DNA from: an uncultured Clostridia bacterium
Lineage (GTDB): Bacteria; Bacillota; Clostridia; Oscillospirales; Ruminococcaceae
Assembly: GCA_944386805.1 (NCBI GenBank)
Contig: CALXCO010000018.1
Location: forward strand, 1 to 45,703
Reading direction: 5' to 3'
DNA length: 45,703 nt
Position 1 is the stretch's first letter, and each line of letters starts with the position of its first letter. Shown here in pieces: positions 41,471-45,703 of the stretch. The notes under the pieces were generated by a model. The model had not been told where the DNA came from and searched no databases. It saw nothing but the letters and a program-made list of their open reading frames with translations. Both the position numbers and the translations under genes were made by a program.

Positions 41471-41836
41471 TCAGGGAATATACTTCATTCCCCACTGAGA
41501 GATTGCATAGAAGACCGGCAGAAGATCCTGCCCTTTTTCGGTCAGAGAGTATTCGACTCTTGGCGGGATTTCATTATACTGTTCGCGGTGGACCAGCTGG
41601 TCTGCCTCCAGCTCTTTCAGCGCATTGGTCAGCATGGTATTGGTAATCGGTGCCAGCATTTTTTTCAGCTGACCGAACCGCATCGGAGACTGGATGCACA
41701 GCTCATAGATGATCTGGAGTTTCCATTTACCCTGAAGCATCTGGATGACCGGTGTGACCGGACAATTTCCCTGCTCCGTCAGGATGACACTCCCTACTTT
41801 TTCTTTGAATTGCTGATACGACATAGATTGATTCAT
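41471..41836 (-). CDS. HxlR-family transcriptional regulator
   Basis: A 121-aa winged-helix protein. Family marks are NCPVTPVIQMLQGKWKLQII with the Cys before helix 1, RFGQLKKMLAPITNTMLTNA as the recognition region and YSLTEKGQDLLPVF in the wing. Many HxlR sensors use this N-terminal cysteine for redox or electrophile sensing. ATG 41836 is preferred; upstream residues lack a ribosome site, although AAGGAG is 12 bases off. It is divergent from a flavin reductase gene and its control region holds a CGTACTTG motif found three times, once at another flavin reductase gene. Confidence 0.88.
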   Translation of the reverse strand: MNQSMSYQQFKEKVGSVILTEQGNCPVTPVIQMLQGKWKLQIIYELCIQSPMRFGQLKKMLAPITNTMLTNALKELEADQLVHREQYNEIPPRVEYSLTEKGQDLLPVFYAISQWGMKYIP

Positions 41837-41855
41837 CGGGACAGACGGCTCCTTA

Positions 41856-41924
41856 CAAGTACGTTTTTTCGTACCAGGTATCAAAAAACTGCGTACTTGA
41901 ACGATTTTTTATTCCTGGTATAAT
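41856..41924 (+). promoter_or_regulatory. HxlR-type divergent control region and flavin reductase promoter
   Basis: Plus-strand promoter: TTGAAC (41897-41902), 16 bases, TATAAT (41919-41924). TGCGTACTTG (41890-41899) overlaps the -35; its inverted partner CAAGTACG is at 41856-41863. A second inverted pair is TACCAGG (41872-41878) and CCTGGTA (41914-41920). Overlap of a symmetric site with the -35 suggests repression by the adjacent HxlR protein. Confidence 0.75.
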
Positions 41925-41988
41925 AATTATATCGGTACCGTAAAGAGATGTCAACCATTTGCAATGTCAAAAGTGAGGGATTTATCCG

Positions 41989-42492
41989 ATGAAAGAGCTG
42001 AATATTATGGAAGCGACCGTCTTGACCTCTCCCAATCCACTGACGCTGATCTGCTCAGAGAATGCGGACGGGAGCACCAACCTGGCGCCGATCTGTTTTG
42101 TATCCTACCTGTCGTTCAATCCGCCGATGATCGGGTTTGCCTCCGGCAAACAGTCGCACACCGGCAAACGTGTGCGGGAAACCGGGAAGGTCATTGTCAC
42201 GGTACCGGGCGAAAGTCTGGCGGAGAAGGTGATGGCATGCGGCAGTTCGACCGGTGCGGTAACCAGCAAGGCGGCGGAGTTTGGGGTCAAAATGGTTCCG
42301 ATCGAGGGAAGCAGCATTCAGATTCCGGAAGATACCCGTCTGGCGATGGTGGCGACCTTACAGCAGGCGGTAGAAACCGGCGATCATATCCTGCACATCT
42401 GCCAGGTTGAGAAGTTTTTAGGCGACGAGACGAAGAAGGGGCTGTACGCCTGGAACGGGTTTGCGAAGACAGCTCCGGCGGTGGAAGGTTGA
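41989..42492 (+). CDS. Flavin reductase-family (flavoredoxin-like) protein
   Basis: A 167-aa FMN-binding split-barrel protein. The family core is VLTSPNPLTLICSENADGSTN then APICFVSYLSFNPPMIGFAS, and NTGKVIVTVPG-like strand after it. It probably reduces or carries FMN for other enzymes. ATG 41989 with GAGGG upstream. It is divergent from an HxlR gene and the next gene begins four bases after its stop, so a transcript of flavin reductase and radical SAM protein is likely. A second flavin reductase lies at 43483-44049. Confidence 0.88.
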   Translation: MKELNIMEATVLTSPNPLTLICSENADGSTNLAPICFVSYLSFNPPMIGFASGKQSHTGKRVRETGKVIVTVPGESLAEKVMACGSSTGAVTSKAAEFGVKMVPIEGSSIQIPEDTRLAMVATLQQAVETGDHILHICQVEKFLGDETKKGLYAWNGFAKTAPAVEG

Positions 42493-42496
42493 TATT

Positions 42497-43414
42497 TTGA
42501 CGAATCAGAAAGAAATCCTGATAAGGCATGTGGACACCAAAAATATTATGACAAAATCCACATTGCCGGTCGGCGGCTATTCGGTCAATCCCTACGTTGG
42601 GTGTACCCATGGCTGCAAATACTGTTATGCGTCTTTTATGAAACGCTTTACCGGACACACCGAAGCCTGGGGGACCTTTTTGGACGTGAAGCACTGGCCG
42701 GAAATCAAAAATCCGCGCAAATACCAGGGGCAGCGGGTGGTGATCGGGTCGGTGACCGACGGCTATCTTCCGCAGGAAGAGGTGTTCGGGAACACCCGCA
42801 GACTGTTGGAGCAGCTGAAAGACAGCGGCGCCGAAATTCTGATCTGTACCAAATCCGATTTGGTGGTCAGAGATCTGGACCTGCTCAAAGAGATGGGTAA
42901 GGTGACGGTGTCCTGGTCGGTCAATACGCTGGACGAGACCTTCCGTTCGGATATGGACAGCGCTGTATCGATCAGCCGGCGGCTTGCCGCGATGAAACAG
43001 GTCTATGATGCGGGCATTCGGACCGTCTGTTTTATCTCGCCGGTATTTCCCGGCATCACAGACTTTGAAGCAATCTTTCACCGGGTCAGAAACCAGTGTG
43101 ATCTGATCTGGCTGGAGAATCTGAACCTGCGCGGCGGGTTTAAGAAGGATATCCTGCAATACATCCAGGAAAAATATCCCCACCTGACGCCGCTGTACGA
43201 TGCCATTTACAACAAACGGGACCGCAGTTATTTTCGTGCACTGGAGGAGCAGGCGCGGCAGCTTGCCGAAGAGAATGACTGCCCGTTTGTGGACAATGAG
43301 CTGCCCTATGGGCGCGCACGGCAGGGACACCCGGTCATCGTCGATTATTTTTATCATGAGCAGGTGCGCGGCTCGGAGAATACCGGGAGACGTACCCTTG
43401 AACATCAGGGCTGA
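42497..43414 (+). CDS. Radical SAM protein of the SPL (spore photoproduct lyase-like) family
   Basis: A 305-aa enzyme with the radical SAM cluster motif CxxxCxxC as C36, C40 and C43 (GCTHGCKYCYASFM). It follows SPL-family proteins: VIGSVTDGYLPQEEVFGNTR, ILICTKSDLVVRDLDLL and ISPVFPGITDFEAIF. It should cut SAM to a 5'-deoxyadenosyl radical; the substrate is not known and need not be DNA. The start is TTG 42497, eight bases after GGAAGG, overlapping no other reading; a longer reading starts inside the previous gene. It shares the HxlR-controlled operon with the flavin reductase, which could supply electrons to the cluster. Confidence 0.88.
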   Translation: MTNQKEILIRHVDTKNIMTKSTLPVGGYSVNPYVGCTHGCKYCYASFMKRFTGHTEAWGTFLDVKHWPEIKNPRKYQGQRVVIGSVTDGYLPQEEVFGNTRRLLEQLKDSGAEILICTKSDLVVRDLDLLKEMGKVTVSWSVNTLDETFRSDMDSAVSISRRLAAMKQVYDAGIRTVCFISPVFPGITDFEAIFHRVRNQCDLIWLENLNLRGGFKKDILQYIQEKYPHLTPLYDAIYNKRDRSYFRALEEQARQLAEENDCPFVDNELPYGRARQGHPVIVDYFYHEQVRGSENTGRRTLEHQG

Positions 43415-43434
43415 CCCTTTCTGACAGACAAAAC

Positions 43435-43471
43435 AAAACGCATCCGGTCAACACTGGCTGGATGCGTTTTT
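43435..43471. terminator. Bidirectional terminator
   Basis: Stem AAAACGCATCC / GGATGCGTTTT with a 14-base loop, T-run on the plus strand and A-run for the minus strand, between convergent genes. Confidence 0.85.
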
Positions 43472-43482
43472 ACGCTATTATG

Positions 43483-44049
43483 TTACTTTTTCAGTTTCAG
43501 GCCGTCCTTGAACGCTTCGCCGACCCGGTCGGTGACCTTGTAATAGCCATGGGTATAGGGGTCAAAAGCGATGGCATTGACCAGCGACATATTCGGCTTA
43601 TCGCCGTCCATGACCTTCTCATCGGCGGTAACCCGTACGACCTTGCCGATCACGCCGCAGCCATAGGTATTGGTCTGGTATTCGACAAACTCGCATTCCA
43701 GGCACAGCGGAAATTCGTTGATAACCGGTGCATCCACCACATCCGATTTGGAGGCAGTCAGCCCACTGTTTTCGAACTTATTCGGGACCCGGTTGCCGGA
43801 CTCGACGCCGAAATAGTCGGCCTCCACGACATGCGCCGCATCGGCGATGCTGACGGTAAAGACACCTCTGGCCTTGATGTTTTGAACGGTTTTATGGGAT
43901 TCGGACAGGTTGAGCACAACGGTATCCCGTTCCTGCATCGTTCCCCAGGCAGCGTTCATGACATTGACGGTACCGTCCTCGTTATAAGTTGCGACCATCA
44001 GGACCGGCATCGGGAAGATACCTTCCGTAATATTGAGCTGTTTTCTCAT
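43483..44049 (-). CDS. Second flavin reductase-family protein
   Basis: A 188-aa flavoredoxin-like protein. The core is FPMPVLMVATYNEDGTVNV then NAAWGTMQERDTVVLNLSES, followed by TVQNIKARGVFTVSIADAAH, and ends with EFVEYQTNTYGCGVIGKV. ATG 44049 has GAGG about ten bases upstream; an extension upstream lacks a ribosome site. It is divergent from the GH29 gene. Its promoter shares a 10-base box and exact spacing with the promoter of the other flavin reductase, so it is probably regulated by the same HxlR protein. Confidence 0.88.
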   Translation of the reverse strand: MRKQLNITEGIFPMPVLMVATYNEDGTVNVMNAAWGTMQERDTVVLNLSESHKTVQNIKARGVFTVSIADAAHVVEADYFGVESGNRVPNKFENSGLTASKSDVVDAPVINEFPLCLECEFVEYQTNTYGCGVIGKVVRVTADEKVMDGDKPNMSLVNAIAFDPYTHGYYKVTDRVGEAFKDGLKLKK

Positions 44050-44104
44050 CGTGAATAACCTCGCTTTCTCGTTGGGATTGACACCAGCGCTTTGTTTATC
44101 TATA

Positions 44105-44139
44105 ATTATAGCAAGTATCCGAGGAAAAACAAGTACGCA
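44105..44139 (-). promoter_or_regulatory. Promoter of the second flavin reductase gene with HxlR-like box
   Basis: On the minus strand TGCGTACTTG (44130-44139), 19 bases, TATAAT (44105-44110). The -35 TTGTTT lies at the end of the box. The 10-base box and the 19-base distance equal those of the promoter at 41890-41924. Confidence 0.75.
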
Positions 44140-44212
44140 CATTCAGGATAGGTACTATACTCGGCGAAAGTGTACCGGCAAATACAATTGACTGACAGGG
44201 AGTGTGTTGACG

Positions 44213-45586
44213 ATGGTCCAATTTTTGAAAGAAGCAGCCCACGTTCGTCCATCGCAGAAACAGCTGAACTGGTTTTCGATGGAGATGTATGCGTTTATCC
44301 ATTTCAGCCCGAACACCTTTACCGATCTGGAGTGGGGGGACGGCACCGAACCGGAGTCGGTGTTCAATCCGACCAGACTGGACTGTGACCAATGGGTAGC
44401 GGCGATTAAAGCGGCAGGATTGAAGGGGATGGTGCTGACTGCAAAGCACCACGACGGTTTTTGCCTGTGGCCCTCCCGCTATACCGAACACAGCGTCAAA
44501 AACTGCCCGGTTCCACGGGATATTGTCGGGGAAGCCGCCGAAGCCTGCAAACGGGGCGGCATCAAATTCGGCTTTTATCTGTCTCCCTGGGACAGGAACT
44601 CCAAATATTACGGTACGCCGGCATACAACGATTATTTCTGCAACCAGCTGACCGAACTGCTGACCCAGTATGGCGATATCTTTTATGTCTGGTTCGACAA
44701 TGCCTGCGGAGAAGGTCCGAACGGCAAAAAACAGCAGTATGATTTTCCGCGGTATTTCGAGCTGATTCACAAATACCAGCCCAACGCCGTGATCTTCAAC
44801 GATTTTGGCCCGGATATTCGCTGGTGCGGCAACGAAGCCGGGATTGCACGGCATTCGGAGTGGGCTGTCGTCCCCACCGAACTCTGCCGTTATGCGACGG
44901 CGCAGACCGGCGCCGGTCCGATGGCGGACCAGGGGGACCTGTCCTATATGTACAACACCGATCAGGAAATCGGGACGCTGAGCAATATCCTCTACAGCAA
45001 GGGACTGGCGTTTGTGCCGTCCGAGATCAATATGTCCATCCGGCCCGGCTGGTTCTGGCACGAAAAGGAGGAGCCGCATTCATTGGAGCGGCTGTTCAAC
45101 ACCTATCTCACCTCTGTTGGAGCCAACGCCTGTTTTCATCTGAATATTCCACCCACCAGAGAAGGCCTGCTGGATGAGCGGGACGTCAAACGGCTGAAAG
45201 AATTCGGCGATCTGATTCGGCAGGAATTCGGGATGCCGATAGCGGCAAGCGTGGAAAAGGTGGCGGGATGTCCGGCCACCCAGCCGAAATATACCGTCAC
45301 TTTCGACAAGCCGGTCCGCAGCCTCAAATACGTGGTATTGTCGGAGGAGATCGCCGAGGGACAGAGGGTGGAGAGTTTCCGCATCACCGCCGACTTTGCC
45401 AGCGGCGGGCAGTATGCGCTGTATCAGGGTACCTGCATCGGCCATAAACACATCTGTCAGCTTCAGGACCCGTTTGCCCATCAGAACCCGTTAATCGACG
45501 ACAGTACGCCGGAAATCCGTCAGCTGACGGTACAGGTTACGGCTGCACGGGATGAAGTCCTGATGAAGGAAATCACCGTCTATTGA
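44213..45586 (+). CDS. GH29 alpha-L-fucosidase
   Basis: A 457-aa enzyme of GH29. Typical stretches are AFIHFSPNTFTDLEWGDG, MVLTAKHHDGFCLWPSRYTE (the HHDGFCLW motif) and FYVWFDNACGEGP, whose D in WFDNACG is the probable nucleophile. A C-terminal beta domain begins at about 350. There is no signal peptide, so imported fucosylated glycans are the likely substrate. The start is ATG 44213, with GGGAG ten bases upstream; GTG 44204 is possible. It is the last gene before the right end of the window. Confidence 0.92.
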   Translation: MVQFLKEAAHVRPSQKQLNWFSMEMYAFIHFSPNTFTDLEWGDGTEPESVFNPTRLDCDQWVAAIKAAGLKGMVLTAKHHDGFCLWPSRYTEHSVKNCPVPRDIVGEAAEACKRGGIKFGFYLSPWDRNSKYYGTPAYNDYFCNQLTELLTQYGDIFYVWFDNACGEGPNGKKQQYDFPRYFELIHKYQPNAVIFNDFGPDIRWCGNEAGIARHSEWAVVPTELCRYATAQTGAGPMADQGDLSYMYNTDQEIGTLSNILYSKGLAFVPSEINMSIRPGWFWHEKEEPHSLERLFNTYLTSVGANACFHLNIPPTREGLLDERDVKRLKEFGDLIRQEFGMPIAASVEKVAGCPATQPKYTVTFDKPVRSLKYVVLSEEIAEGQRVESFRITADFASGGQYALYQGTCIGHKHICQLQDPFAHQNPLIDDSTPEIRQLTVQVTAARDEVLMKEITVY

Positions 45587-45599
45587 TGATACGAAAAAA

Positions 45600-45630
45600 G
45601 ACTCCGGGATTTACAAAATCCCGGAGTCTC
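45600..45630. terminator. Terminator of the fucosidase gene
   Basis: Perfect stem GACTCCGGGATT / AATCCCGGAGTC with a short loop (ACAAA region), preceded by A6. There is only a short T content after it; the following repeat hairpin may reinforce termination. Confidence 0.65.
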
Positions 45631-45702
45631 AGTCTGTCGAAAAAGTCCAGTGAAAACTGGGCTTTTTCTTTTAGATGTGGTAAAATAAAGAAAAAGGGCA
45701 GA
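45628..45702. repeat. Right copy of the 75-bp terminal inverted repeat
   Basis: Exact reverse complement of bases 1-75. Followed by one more base to the end of the window. Confidence 0.9.
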
Positions 45703-45703
45703 A

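Noticed and set aside
1-45702. Circular element closed by terminal repeats
   Set aside because: The end repeats are inverted, not direct, and there is no replication or mobilisation gene.

Overview
The window is a 45.7 kb, moderately GC-rich piece of a Gram-positive, anaerobic, clostridial-type genome. I would place it near gut Ruminococcaceae/Oscillospiraceae, but only by inference. The support is strong GGAGG-type ribosome binding sites, sigma-A promoters with TTGACA/TATAAT boxes, many T-tailed hairpin terminators, rubredoxin and 4Fe-4S proteins, choline-binding-type cell-wall repeats, a BlaI/M56 pair, and many glycoside hydrolases. I see no rRNA, tRNA, CRISPR array, phage module, transposase or plasmid replication gene. 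The first 75 bases recur as an exact reverse complement at the far end, so the contig is bounded by a repeat.

Layout. 0.2-1.3 kb: a double-rubredoxin protein and a ferredoxin in a two-gene operon. 1.4-3.1 kb: a ROK-like repressor with a DUF1349 protein, under a consensus promoter with a built-in operator. 3.1-6.1 kb: an HxlR regulator, a LysR regulator, and a wrecked malonate decarboxylase locus (mdcA fused by deletion to a frameshifted mdcB). 6.1-7.5 kb: an ECF sigma factor with a chimeric membrane-anchored partner. 7.5-10.8 kb: two tandem secreted cell-wall-binding proteins. 11-13.4 kb: a MATE pump behind a MerR-type promoter, with its MerR regulator. 13.6-18.7 kb: flavodoxin, a double-CMD protein, a serine hydrolase, two acetyltransferases, and a VUT-family transporter plus SDR behind an attenuator-like leader. 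18.8-23.6 kb: a BlaI-type repressor with a very large (1460 aa) M56 metalloprotease. 23.8-27.6 kb: sugar isomerase, 2-hydroxyacid dehydrogenase and GH78-like glycosidase operon. 27.7-31 kb: cupin, LysR/SDR divergent pair, a small helical protein, a lipoprotein. 31.1-32.2 kb: an AT-rich acetyltransferase between the remains of a third cell-wall-binding gene. 32.2-45.6 kb: heparinase-like lyase, GH13, GH20, macro-domain protein, a double alpha/beta-hydrolase fusion, an HxlR/flavin-reductase/radical-SAM group, a second flavin reductase, and a GH29 fucosidase.

How it fits together. The right half is mainly scavenging of host or plant glycans. Every glycosidase here lacks a signal peptide and so probably acts on imported oligosaccharides, yet no sugar transporter is present. 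The left half is stress and envelope sensing: sigma/anti-sigma, MerR/MATE, BlaI/M56. The points most worth a second look are the mdc remnant, the giant M56 protein, two flavin-reductase promoters with identical box spacing next to an HxlR gene, the degenerate second domain of the fused hydrolase, and the traces of a third cell-wall-binding paralog.
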